Shown here: positions 9,143-17,230 of the stretch, piece after piece
Numbering within the stretch: position 1 is the stretch's first letter
How the letters are laid out: each line of letters starts with the position of its first letter
Assembly: GCA_026224775.1 (NCBI GenBank)
Contig: JAMFRP010000019.1
Span: forward strand, 248,001 to 312,000
Length of the DNA: 64,000 nt
Direction of reading: 5' to 3'
Origin: Bacteroidota bacterium
GTDB taxonomy: Bacteria > Bacteroidota > Bacteroidia > Sphingobacteriales > Sphingobacteriaceae
The notes under the pieces: model-generated
The model's database searches: none
Told to the model about the DNA's origin: nothing
Seen by the model: only the letters and a program-made list of their open reading frames with translations
Program-made: the position numbers and the translations under genes

Positions 9143-9754
9143 ATGACAATTTATAGTACATATTCGGATTACGACCTACTTTCCTTGCTCAAGCACGGTG
9201 ATGAACGGGCATTCGATCATTTTTATCAGCTCTACAGCTTGCCGATATACCGAAAATTATTAAAAATGATCAGGGTTGATATATTGGCCGAAGAATTAAT
9301 GCAGGATGTTTTTGTCCGGGTATGGGATAAGCGGCATCTGATTGAACCAGGGCAACCTTTTAAATCATATTTATATCTCATTGCCCAAAATCTTGTTCAT
9401 GACTTTTACCGTAAAGTAGCCAGAGAAGAACGTTTACAGTCGGAAATAAAAGCGTTCAGTACGGAGTTATACCTGCATACGGAAGAAAGGCTATTTTTAA
9501 AGGAAACGAAAGAAATCCTTGATAAAGCGATCAATCAGTTACCCGCCCAGCAAAAATTAGTGTTCAATTTGTGCAAAATAGAGGGTAAAAGCTATGAAGA
9601 AGTCAGCGATGCATTAGGCATTTCCACTTCCACAATTAATGGGCACATTGTTAAGGCGACTAAGAACATTAAAGATTATATGTTCAACTACCAGAATATA
9701 GCATTTGCGCTGGCTCTTTCTACCGCGATTCTAGCAGTGGCAAATAAAAAGTAA
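9143..9754 (+). CDS. ECF RNA polymerase sigma-70 factor (Bacteroidetes type)
   Basis: A 203-residue ECF sigma factor. Region 2 is seen in DERAFDHFYQLYSLPIYRK and ELMQDVFVRVWDKR. Region 4 is seen in LPAQQKLVFNLCKIEGKSY and VSDALGISTSTINGHIVKA. The C-terminus ends in a hydrophobic segment (AFALALSTAILAVANKK), as in many Bacteroidota relatives. It is the first gene of the second uptake locus, with fecR following after 181 bases. The gap holds a large hairpin and the right copy of the inverted repeat, so the two genes may not be simply co-transcribed. Confidence 0.94.
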   Translation: MTIYSTYSDYDLLSLLKHGDERAFDHFYQLYSLPIYRKLLKMIRVDILAEELMQDVFVRVWDKRHLIEPGQPFKSYLYLIAQNLVHDFYRKVAREERLQSEIKAFSTELYLHTEERLFLKETKEILDKAINQLPAQQKLVFNLCKIEGKSYEEVSDALGISTSTINGHIVKATKNIKDYMFNYQNIAFALALSTAILAVANKK

Positions 9755-9854
9755 ATTTTCTCTTTTTAATGGCGCATCCTACAAGGTCGTTATCCTGATA
9801 AATGAGCCCTGTGCTATTATAAGTGAAAAAAGTGCGCCATTAAAAGAGAAAATT
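9754..9854 (+). other. Large stem-loop directly after the sigma gene
   Basis: Arms at 9754-9776 and 9833-9854 are complementary over 22 pairs with one bulged base, enclosing a 56-nt loop. The left arm begins at the last base of the sigma stop codon. The arms contain TTAATGGCGCA and TGCGCCATTAA. It may act as an attenuator or processing site between sigma and fecR, or it may be a small palindromic element that inserted there. There is no T tract beyond the right arm. Confidence 0.6.
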
Positions 9855-9857
9855 CAC

Positions 9858-9971
9858 ATAAAAACTAAAATTTATTTTCAATCCGGATAGATGATAGCCT
9901 TTTTCCAGGCGTAATAGCATATAAAGACTATTACTGTGGAAAATCAAGATCGTTTGGCATTCTTATATCAA
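9858..9971 (+). repeat. Long inverted repeat, right copy
   Basis: Partner of 8770-8884 in opposite orientation. It covers the last 78 bases of the sigma-fecR intergenic region and the first 12 codons of fecR, including its GTG start at 9936. Recombination between the copies would invert the roughly 1-kb segment holding the sigma gene. Confidence 0.88.
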
Positions 9972-11123
9972 CAGTTCCTGACCGGTAATCTTACGGAACT
10001 GGAACTGGACGAATTATTCCTGCATTTTCAAACCTCGGATGAAAAGAAACTTCATTTCTTAATCAGGCAGGAACTGGATACCGCTGACGCAGAAACAACT
10101 GCTACAGCAGAAGAAGAAGCTTTATTGGGTCGTGTACACGATCATTTAAAAGAACATATTCATTCAGGGAGGCAAGAAAATACCAATATAAGGCGATTAC
10201 TGATCTATCGGATTGCCGCTGCTGCGTCCATTTTAATATTTCTTTCCATGGGTACTGCTTACTACTTTTTATATAAACAGCGGTACGAACAGCAAATTGC
10301 TCAGAATAAACCAATAGATTTTAAGCCGGGTGGTAAAAAGGCAATTCTTACCCTGAACAATGGCCAACAAATCAGTTTAAATGATGCCCGGACGGGTATG
10401 CTTGCCCGACAAGGGAATACCATCGTTACAAAAAGCGCCAATGGTCAGGTTGTTTACCACCAAAACAAATCGGCTGAGTCGTCGGCTATAGGATACAATG
10501 TTATAACCACTCCCCGCGCAGGATATTATCCGCTTAGAATGGCGGATGGAACATTGGCCATATTGGATGCCGAATCATCAATCAAATACCCTGTCAGTTT
10601 TAGCGGTAATGAGCGCTTAGTGGAGGTGACGGGACAGGTTTATTTTGAAGTAAAGTATAATCGTGCTCAGCCATTTAAAATTAAAGTTAAGGGCCAGATC
10701 ATTGAAGATTTAGGGACTAAATTTAATGTGAATGCATATGACGATGAACCGTACTTGAAAACCACTTTGATTGAAGGTAGTGTAAGGGTAACAAAAGAAA
10801 AGCAATCTGTTTTATTGAAACCCGGCCAGCAGGCTGAGACCGACTTGGATAAAAACTCCATTCATATACAAACGGTTGATACGGACGATGCGATCGCGTG
10901 GAAAAATGGGCAGACTTCCTTTAAAAACGAAGATATACAGGAAATTATGAGGCAGATAGCCCGTTGGTATGATGTGGACGTGCAATATGAAGGTCAGATT
11001 TCTAAACGGCAGTTTGTTGGTGGTATTTCAAGGACGGCCAATCTGTCGGACCTGCTTAAGATCCTGGCATTTAATAATGTGCATTATAAAATTAATGGCA
11101 AGACGATAATAATAACACCCTAA
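9936..11123 (+). CDS. FecR family anti-sigma factor
   Basis: A 395-residue membrane regulator paired with the sigma factor upstream. It begins with GTG at 9936, and no better ATG is available before the conserved N-terminal helices (TGNLTELELDELFLHF). One membrane segment lies at about 93-112 (IAAAASILIFLSMGTAYYFL). The FecR domain has NVITTPRAGYYPLRMADGT, VTGQVYFEVKYNR and TTLIEGSVRVTK, and a C-terminal DUF4974-type domain starts near 325 (IQEIMRQIARWYDVDVQYEG). It shares its overall plan with the FecR at 5529 but the sequence is clearly divergent, so the loci are not recent copies. Confidence 0.93.
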   Translation: MENQDRLAFLYQQFLTGNLTELELDELFLHFQTSDEKKLHFLIRQELDTADAETTATAEEEALLGRVHDHLKEHIHSGRQENTNIRRLLIYRIAAAASILIFLSMGTAYYFLYKQRYEQQIAQNKPIDFKPGGKKAILTLNNGQQISLNDARTGMLARQGNTIVTKSANGQVVYHQNKSAESSAIGYNVITTPRAGYYPLRMADGTLAILDAESSIKYPVSFSGNERLVEVTGQVYFEVKYNRAQPFKIKVKGQIIEDLGTKFNVNAYDDEPYLKTTLIEGSVRVTKEKQSVLLKPGQQAETDLDKNSIHIQTVDTDDAIAWKNGQTSFKNEDIQEIMRQIARWYDVDVQYEGQISKRQFVGGISRTANLSDLLKILAFNNVHYKINGKTIIITP

Positions 11124-11192
11124 TTAATATAAACTATGATAACCCCAAAAATGTGCCTATGATAAAATAAAGACTTAAAAATGGTGGTTGAT

Positions 11193-11321
11193 CCATAAAA
11201 AAGCCGGGAGTGCTTCTAACACTACCGGCGAATATTTGGACTAACCTTTTCTTCCAGATAAATCGGGAAGGATAAAAAAACCTCTGACAGATTTAATTAC
11301 GTAATCCAAACAATCAAAAGT
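11193..11321 (+). promoter_or_regulatory. Structured fecR-susC leader, second copy
   Basis: CCATAAAAAA at 11193 is followed by a stem with arms GCCGGGAGTG (11203-11212) and CACTACCGGC (11220-11229). A second stem CTTCC/GGAAG follows (11251-11270, with AGATAAAT in the loop), then an A-rich stretch and the susC ATG at 11322. The order and distances mirror the leader at 5309-5446 of the first locus (129 versus 138 bases from the CC to the ATG). There is no T tract after the first stem on the plus strand, so an ordinary intrinsic terminator is unlikely. Confidence 0.6.
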
Positions 11322-14300
11322 ATGAAATTTTATACGCCCTTTACCCTCGTGCGTAAAAAACGAGGTAGATTCTATAAGGCCCTTATGGTTATGAAAATAG
11401 TAGTCTTTATTATCATCATCGCATGTCTTCACGTTTCTGCGGCATCTTCTGCGCAACAAATAACACTAAATGAAAAAGATGCTTCGCTGGAGAAAGTATT
11501 TAACGATATAAAAAAGCAAACAGGATATATATTCTTTTATGAAGACAACGCTTTAAATGGTACTAAAAAAATAAGTATCAATGTAAAAGACGACAATTTA
11601 CAAGATGTATTAAGCCAATGTCTGAAGGATCAGGCTTTGGATTATACCATAGCAGGAAATATTGTAGGTGTAAAAAAGCAACCCGCCCCCTTATTTGGCA
11701 ACCTCAAAGATAAAGTAGCTACGCTATTAGATGTACACGGAAAAGTTGTTGATAGCCTGGGTCAACCTGTGATAGGCGCAAACGTAAGCTTTAGCATAAA
11801 AGGATACTCATATGGTACGGTCACTGATAATAAGGGTGATTTTCATTTTAATAAGTTACAGCAAGGGCGTTACACATTGGTCGTGACTTATATTGGCTAT
11901 AACAAACTGGAAAAGATCGTAGAAGTGAATGGCAAGGATTTGACACTCAGTTTAGTGCTGCGTAATTCAACTTCTGCACTTGATCAAATTCAAATCATCG
12001 CTTATGGCACCGAATCCAAGCGTTTTAGTGTTGGATCTGTATCCACTGTTACTGCCGAAGATATAGAAAAACAACCAGTAACCAATCCTTTACTCGCATT
12101 ACAGGGGCAGGCTGCCGGATTGGTCGTCACCTCCACAGGCGGAATACCCGGTTCGCAGGTAACTGTTCAGGTCAGGGGCCAAAATAGTTTGCTCAGTAAT
12201 ACTATTGGTAATACTACTAATTTAAAACCCTACGACCAACCCTTATTTATAATAGATGGGGTTCCATTCGCCGCACAAAATAACAACATCAATCAAATAG
12301 CCTCACTGGTGAGTACACAAACTTATACAGGGGGTAATGTACAACCAGGTGGCGGTTTTAGTCCTTTTAACAACATTAACCCGGCTGACATTGAAAGTAT
12401 CAGCATACTAAAAGATGCCGATGCAACATCTATTTACGGTACTCAAGGATCTAACGGTGTTATTATTATTACCACCAAGAAAGGAAATCCCGGGGCCACT
12501 CATTTTGATCTGAATGTGAATACAAGTTTTAATTCGGCCGCTGATCCTGTTCAGTTGTTGAATACACAACAATACCTGCAATTGAGAAAAGATGCTTATG
12601 CAGCAGATGGCTTAACACCAAGTAGCGATCAATCTAATTATCTCGCTTATGCTCCTGACCTTACCATTTTTGATCAGAACAGGTACACCAATTGGGAAAA
12701 GGTTATTGATGGGAAAACCACCAATAATACCGATGTCCATGGTAGCCTCTCAGGCGGCACGGCTAATAATACTTTTATCATGTCAGCCGGTTATGACAGA
12801 TCAACCTATAATTACCCCGGTGATTTTGCTGACCAGCGATTTACGTTTCATAGCAACATGCACCATCAATCCACAGATAGGCGCCTTACCGTAGATATGA
12901 CCACTGATTTTGGTTATGACCAAAATAATTCCGCAGGATATGGGGGCGGCCAGGATATCGTTTTGCCTCCGAATTTACCCAGTTTATTAAGTCCATCCGG
13001 TGGTTTAATTTGGAATTACCAGGGGGTGGATTTAACCCAAGATCAATTTTATAGCGGACTGCAGCAGCCCACCACTTTGCAGAATTATAATTTCAATGCC
13101 GCATTTCATATTTCCTATAAAATAGTGAACGGGTTAACCATAGGGGCTGATGTGGGTTATAACCGTAATACGACAAGCGAGAATTCTATTAATCCGATTT
13201 CGGCGCAAAATCCGGCAGGGTATAATGTTATCGCTACTTCAATCTTTACTAATAATACCTATCAAACGCTCAACGTAGAGCCGCAAATTAAATACGACAA
13301 AACTTTTGGCAAAGGAATTTTCAGCGCGCTGGTAGGTTCAACCTATAAAAAGAATACAAACTATTCAGACTACATAGAGGGAAGCGGGTATTCAAATGAT
13401 AACCTTCTCGGATCGATTAACGGTGCTACAACGCTATCCGCTCTTGATAACTCCAATATTTATAAATATAGTGCAGGTTTCGCCCGTATAAATTATATTT
13501 ATAATAGTGAGTTCATTCTTGATCTGACAGGCAGGCGGGACGGTTCGAGCAATTTTGGCCCCGGTCAACAATTTGGTAATTTTGGTGCAGTTGGTGCCGG
13601 CTGGATATTTACAGAGGAGAAATTTTTCAAAAACTCTTCGTCTATATTGAGTTATGGTAAACTATCAGGTAGCTATGGAACTTCCGGGTCCGACGGTATC
13701 CAGTCATACCAATACAATTCTTTATACAAAGTTATCTCCGGTTATCCTGCTTTCCAGGGTGTCATACCAACTTATCCCTATAACCTTTACAATCCTGATT
13801 ATAGCTGGGCGCTAAAAAAATCTTTGAATGTAGCGTTAGACCTAGGCCTTTTTAATAACCGCCTTTTATTTAATGCTACCTACTACAGAGATCGTGAAAG
13901 TAACCAGTTAGTAAATTATCCTTTACCCGTACAATCAGGTATTGCATCGGTACTTGGCAATTTAGATGCTACTGTTCAGAACCAGGGCTTTGAATTTGCC
14001 ATCAACTCAACTAACATTAAAACCAAAGATTTTTCCTGGAGAACCAACTTTAATTTGTCTTTTAACAGGAATAAATTGATTTCGTTTCCAAACCTGGCAA
14101 ATTCTTCTTATAGCAGCCAGTACGTTATAGGGCAGCCGACCTCTATCGTCTATGGCTATAGGTATAAGGATGTAAATCCTACAACCGGACTTTTTGAGTT
14201 TTATACAAAAAACGGAACAGTTACCTCTAACCCTGCTTATGGGCCGGCTTCAATCGGCGGCGATGAAGTTCCAATTGCCAACCAGGAGGTGAAATATATG

Positions 14301-14786
14301 GGCGGTTTCGGGAATAATTTTACCTATAAGCAATTCAGTCTTTATATTTTTTGTCAATTTTCCAGCCAGAACGCACCAAACTACCTCGCTGAAATATACA
14401 GTTCTAACCAACTTGGATTAGAATATAATCAACCTACGGCAGTACTTGGGAATTATTGGAAAGCACCCGGAGATATTGCCCAGTTGCAGCGGCTAGGGAG
14501 TAGCCAGAGTTCCGCTGCTATATACCCTTCTGCGGTTAAATTTGACCAGTCAAGCGGTGTTTACAGCGATGATACCTACCTGCGTGTGAAAACTGTTTCA
14601 TTGTCTTACCAATTACCCAATGCCTTTCTTAAAAAGATGCATATAAAAGGGGGAAGTGTGTTTATGAACGGCCAAAACCTGCTGACGTTCACCGACTATA
14701 AGGCTGGAGATCCGGAATTACCCGGTTCATTTACTTCTTTTCCGATACAGCGTATTCTGGCATTTGGTTTAAATCTTAAATTTTAA
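11322..14786 (+). CDS. SusC/RagA family TonB-dependent receptor with STN domain
   Basis: Outer-membrane receptor of 1154 residues. The signal segment (MKIVVFIIIIACLHVSAASS) is followed by an STN domain (LEKVFNDIKKQTGYIFFYED), a carboxypeptidase-regulatory-like domain (VVDSLGQPVIGANVSF), the TonB-box region (IIAYGTESKRFSVGS), a plug (VQVRGQNSLLSN, PLFIIDGVPF) and a barrel ending GLNLKF. The start ATG at 11322 precedes a basic stretch before the hydrophobic core, which is usual for this group. The STN domain links it to the FecR/sigma pair upstream. Substrate is not evident; the downstream M16 peptidase hints at a peptide-related role, which is inference. Confidence 0.93.
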   Translation: MKFYTPFTLVRKKRGRFYKALMVMKIVVFIIIIACLHVSAASSAQQITLNEKDASLEKVFNDIKKQTGYIFFYEDNALNGTKKISINVKDDNLQDVLSQCLKDQALDYTIAGNIVGVKKQPAPLFGNLKDKVATLLDVHGKVVDSLGQPVIGANVSFSIKGYSYGTVTDNKGDFHFNKLQQGRYTLVVTYIGYNKLEKIVEVNGKDLTLSLVLRNSTSALDQIQIIAYGTESKRFSVGSVSTVTAEDIEKQPVTNPLLALQGQAAGLVVTSTGGIPGSQVTVQVRGQNSLLSNTIGNTTNLKPYDQPLFIIDGVPFAAQNNNINQIASLVSTQTYTGGNVQPGGGFSPFNNINPADIESISILKDADATSIYGTQGSNGVIIITTKKGNPGATHFDLNVNTSFNSAADPVQLLNTQQYLQLRKDAYAADGLTPSSDQSNYLAYAPDLTIFDQNRYTNWEKVIDGKTTNNTDVHGSLSGGTANNTFIMSAGYDRSTYNYPGDFADQRFTFHSNMHHQSTDRRLTVDMTTDFGYDQNNSAGYGGGQDIVLPPNLPSLLSPSGGLIWNYQGVDLTQDQFYSGLQQPTTLQNYNFNAAFHISYKIVNGLTIGADVGYNRNTTSENSINPISAQNPAGYNVIATSIFTNNTYQTLNVEPQIKYDKTFGKGIFSALVGSTYKKNTNYSDYIEGSGYSNDNLLGSINGATTLSALDNSNIYKYSAGFARINYIYNSEFILDLTGRRDGSSNFGPGQQFGNFGAVGAGWIFTEEKFFKNSSSILSYGKLSGSYGTSGSDGIQSYQYNSLYKVISGYPAFQGVIPTYPYNLYNPDYSWALKKSLNVALDLGLFNNRLLFNATYYRDRESNQLVNYPLPVQSGIASVLGNLDATVQNQGFEFAINSTNIKTKDFSWRTNFNLSFNRNKLISFPNLANSSYSSQYVIGQPTSIVYGYRYKDVNPTTGLFEFYTKNGTVTSNPAYGPASIGGDEVPIANQEVKYMGGFGNNFTYKQFSLYIFCQFSSQNAPNYLAEIYSSNQLGLEYNQPTAVLGNYWKAPGDIAQLQRLGSSQSSAAIYPSAVKFDQSSGVYSDDTYLRVKTVSLSYQLPNAFLKKMHIKGGSVFMNGQNLLTFTDYKAGDPELPGSFTSFPIQRILAFGLNLKF

Positions 14787-14798
14787 GTGAAAATGGTT

Positions 14799-16190
14799 AT
14801 GAAAAAGATATTTTTTAATATAAATAAATTGGTATTAGGTGTTGTTTTAGTTGCCGGGGCAGTTTCATCTTGCAAAAAATTAATCGTAATTCCAAAAAAC
14901 CCGCCGTCATTAATTACCCAGCAGGAACAATTTGCTGACAGTGCAACAACTATGTCCGCTGTTGCCGGGGTTTATACTTATGATCCAAGCAATGGTTTTG
15001 CCTACAGTGATGGAAGCCTGACCTATTGCGCCGGACTTTCTGCTGACGAATTGTCACCCATTATCTCAAGCGATGTTCAGCAATTCTACAGTTATAATTT
15101 AACGCCGTTAAACAGTGAAATTACCAACCTGTGGGGATATCCTTACCAAAGTATTTACGAAGTAAACGCGGTCTTGACTGGTATTACCAATAACAATGGT
15201 TTATCTACCTCGTTCCAAAAACAGATCACGGGCGAAATGGAAGTGGTACGCGCCTTGTATTATTTTAACATGGTTAATTTGTTTAGTGGTGTACCCTTGG
15301 TAACCACAACAACTTATGCTGCAACAGATCGCCTACCAAGGTCCCCGGCTACCGCTATATATGCCCAGGTAAAGGCCGACCTTACCGATGCCAAAAAGAA
15401 ATTAACAGCAGCTTATCCTTCTTCAGGGCATATTCGTCCCAACCTGTATACAGCAGTAGCGCTGCTTGCAAAAGTTAATTTATACCAGGGCAATTGGCAA
15501 AATGCTTATAATGAAGCTGATTCGGTTATCCGCTTAGGTGGTTATAACCTGGAACCTAATCTCAATAATGTGTTCCTGGACGGTAGTGTGGAGGCTATAT
15601 GGCAATTGCCGGCAAATGCTCTGTACAATGTATATACAGATGCGGCAAATTTCGAACCTCAATATGCCGGAGGAACTCCTAATTACCAGGTAACCCCGTT
15701 TTTGTTAAATGCATTCGAGACCGGCGATCAACGCCAGCAAGATTGGATAGGTTCAACATCTATAAATAATCAGACGCTTTATTATCCGAATAAATATAAA
15801 AATATAAGTCCAACCGCAACGCCCGTTGAAGATCAAATGATATTGAGATTAGGTGAGCTATACCTGATCCGTGCAGAAGCTGCTGCACATTTGAATAACC
15901 TCAGTCAGGCTTTAGCGGATATAAATACCATCCGACATAGAGCTGGCCTATCACCAAACCCGGCTGATGCCGCTTCCCAAACCGCTGTTTTAAATGCTGT
16001 TATGCGCGAGCGGCGGGTAGAGCTTTTTTGTGAATGGGGTAACCGGTGGTTTGATTTGAAAAGGACAGGAACAGCAGCAGCGGTGCTTGGCGCGGAAAAG
16101 ACAGGTTACAGCGCTAATGCTGCGCTATATCCCTTACCACAGACGCAAATTCAGTTAGACAATTTGCTGATCCAAAACCCGGGTTATTAA
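14799..16190 (+). CDS. SusD/RagB family nutrient-binding lipoprotein
   Basis: A protein of about 463 residues that partners the SusC-like receptor. The frame is open from a GTG right after the susC stop, with ATG codons at 14793 and 14799. I prefer 14799 because it gives a compact lipoprotein signal ending in GAVSSCKK. The SusD fold is shown by QITGEMEVVRALYYFNMVNL, LRLGELYLIRAEAAAHLN and RHRAGLSPNPAD. The C-terminal block WGNRWFDLKRTG precedes the terminal YPLPQTQIQLDN...LIQNPGY. Adjacency to susC implies translational coupling. Confidence 0.93.
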   Translation: MKKIFFNINKLVLGVVLVAGAVSSCKKLIVIPKNPPSLITQQEQFADSATTMSAVAGVYTYDPSNGFAYSDGSLTYCAGLSADELSPIISSDVQQFYSYNLTPLNSEITNLWGYPYQSIYEVNAVLTGITNNNGLSTSFQKQITGEMEVVRALYYFNMVNLFSGVPLVTTTTYAATDRLPRSPATAIYAQVKADLTDAKKKLTAAYPSSGHIRPNLYTAVALLAKVNLYQGNWQNAYNEADSVIRLGGYNLEPNLNNVFLDGSVEAIWQLPANALYNVYTDAANFEPQYAGGTPNYQVTPFLLNAFETGDQRQQDWIGSTSINNQTLYYPNKYKNISPTATPVEDQMILRLGELYLIRAEAAAHLNNLSQALADINTIRHRAGLSPNPADAASQTAVLNAVMRERRVELFCEWGNRWFDLKRTGTAAAVLGAEKTGYSANAALYPLPQTQIQLDNLLIQNPGY

Positions 16191-16282
16191 TAATTAACAT
16201 ATTCTGATAGCAATACAAGTAATCACTTCTGGGGTATAATTATATCCTATATCCCGGATAGTGATTTTATTTTCAAAAAACA

Positions 16283-17218
16283 ATGATGGAGCATCCTATT
16301 TTAAGTATTAAAAATCTATCGCACCGATACAGCAGTAGTTGGGCGATACGTGACATTGACCTGGAAATAAACAGGACCGGAATTTTAGGCTTGCTTGGTT
16401 CCAACGGGGCAGGCAAATCAACCACCATGAATATCATGTGCGGTGTTTTAAACCAGACAGAAGGCAGTGTGCTGATCAATGGAATAGATATCCGCGAAAA
16501 TCCTGAATTGGCAAAAAGGCAAATAGGCTTCCTCCCTCAAAATCCACCCCTATACCTGGACCTGACGGTAGATGAGTACCTCATTTATACTGCAGAGCTA
16601 CGAAAAATGGAGTACAGGGATATTAAACCTGCATTGGAAGAAGCCAAAGAGCGTTGCGGCATATCCCACTTTAGCAACCGGCTGGTCAAAAACCTATCAG
16701 GCGGTTACCGCCAGCGGGTAGGCATCGCGCAGGCAATTATCCATAAACCAAAGCTGGTAGTAATGGATGAGCCAACTAATGGTTTAGACCCCAACCAAAT
16801 TACCGAGGTAAGAACATTGATCAAGGAAATTGCTGTAGAACACGCGGTAATTTTCTCTTCGCATGTTTTATCAGAAGTGCAAATGCTGTGCAAAGAGATC
16901 AAAATGATAGCCGATGGGAAAATTGTTTTTTCTGATACGATGGATGCCTTTAATAATTATGTGGAGCCGCATAGCGTGCTGATGCAAATGGAAAACCCGC
17001 CGGTAGTAGCGGAGCTATTAAAGATAGCCGGTGTGGATAAAGTGGACTTCGTAACAGAACGGCAAGCCCGCGTTTATTTTACCGGTGACCGGGAAATTAC
17101 AGAACGGCTTATAGCAGCGAGCGTGCATAACAGCTGGCGGTTAAGCGAAATCAGCCTTGACAAAACGGCTCTCGATGAGATTTTCAAACAATTGTCTACT
17201 AAAACCATGCAATCCTAA
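16283..17218 (+). CDS. ABC transporter ATP-binding protein (GldA-like)
   Basis: A 311-residue ATPase of an ABC-2 type exporter. Walker A is GSNGAGKST (39-47), the Q loop lies near 86 (FLPQNPP), the signature LSGGYRQR starts at 138, Walker B is LVVMDEP (158-164) and the switch histidine is in SSHVLSEV. A C-terminal extension past 220 is typical of GldA/CcmA-like ATPases. It is 12 bases upstream of its membrane partner at 17231. GldA normally works with GldF and GldG; here both partner halves seem to be fused into one protein. It may be an exporter paralogue rather than the gliding component. Confidence 0.9.
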   Translation: MMEHPILSIKNLSHRYSSSWAIRDIDLEINRTGILGLLGSNGAGKSTTMNIMCGVLNQTEGSVLINGIDIRENPELAKRQIGFLPQNPPLYLDLTVDEYLIYTAELRKMEYRDIKPALEEAKERCGISHFSNRLVKNLSGGYRQRVGIAQAIIHKPKLVVMDEPTNGLDPNQITEVRTLIKEIAVEHAVIFSSHVLSEVQMLCKEIKMIADGKIVFSDTMDAFNNYVEPHSVLMQMENPPVVAELLKIAGVDKVDFVTERQARVYFTGDREITERLIAASVHNSWRLSEISLDKTALDEIFKQLSTKTMQS

Positions 17219-17230
17219 TTATTCTCTATA

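Noticed and set aside
11203..11229. Ordinary intrinsic terminator after the second fecR
   Set aside because: No T tract follows on the plus strand, and the same structure recurs before the other susC gene, so a leader element is more likely.
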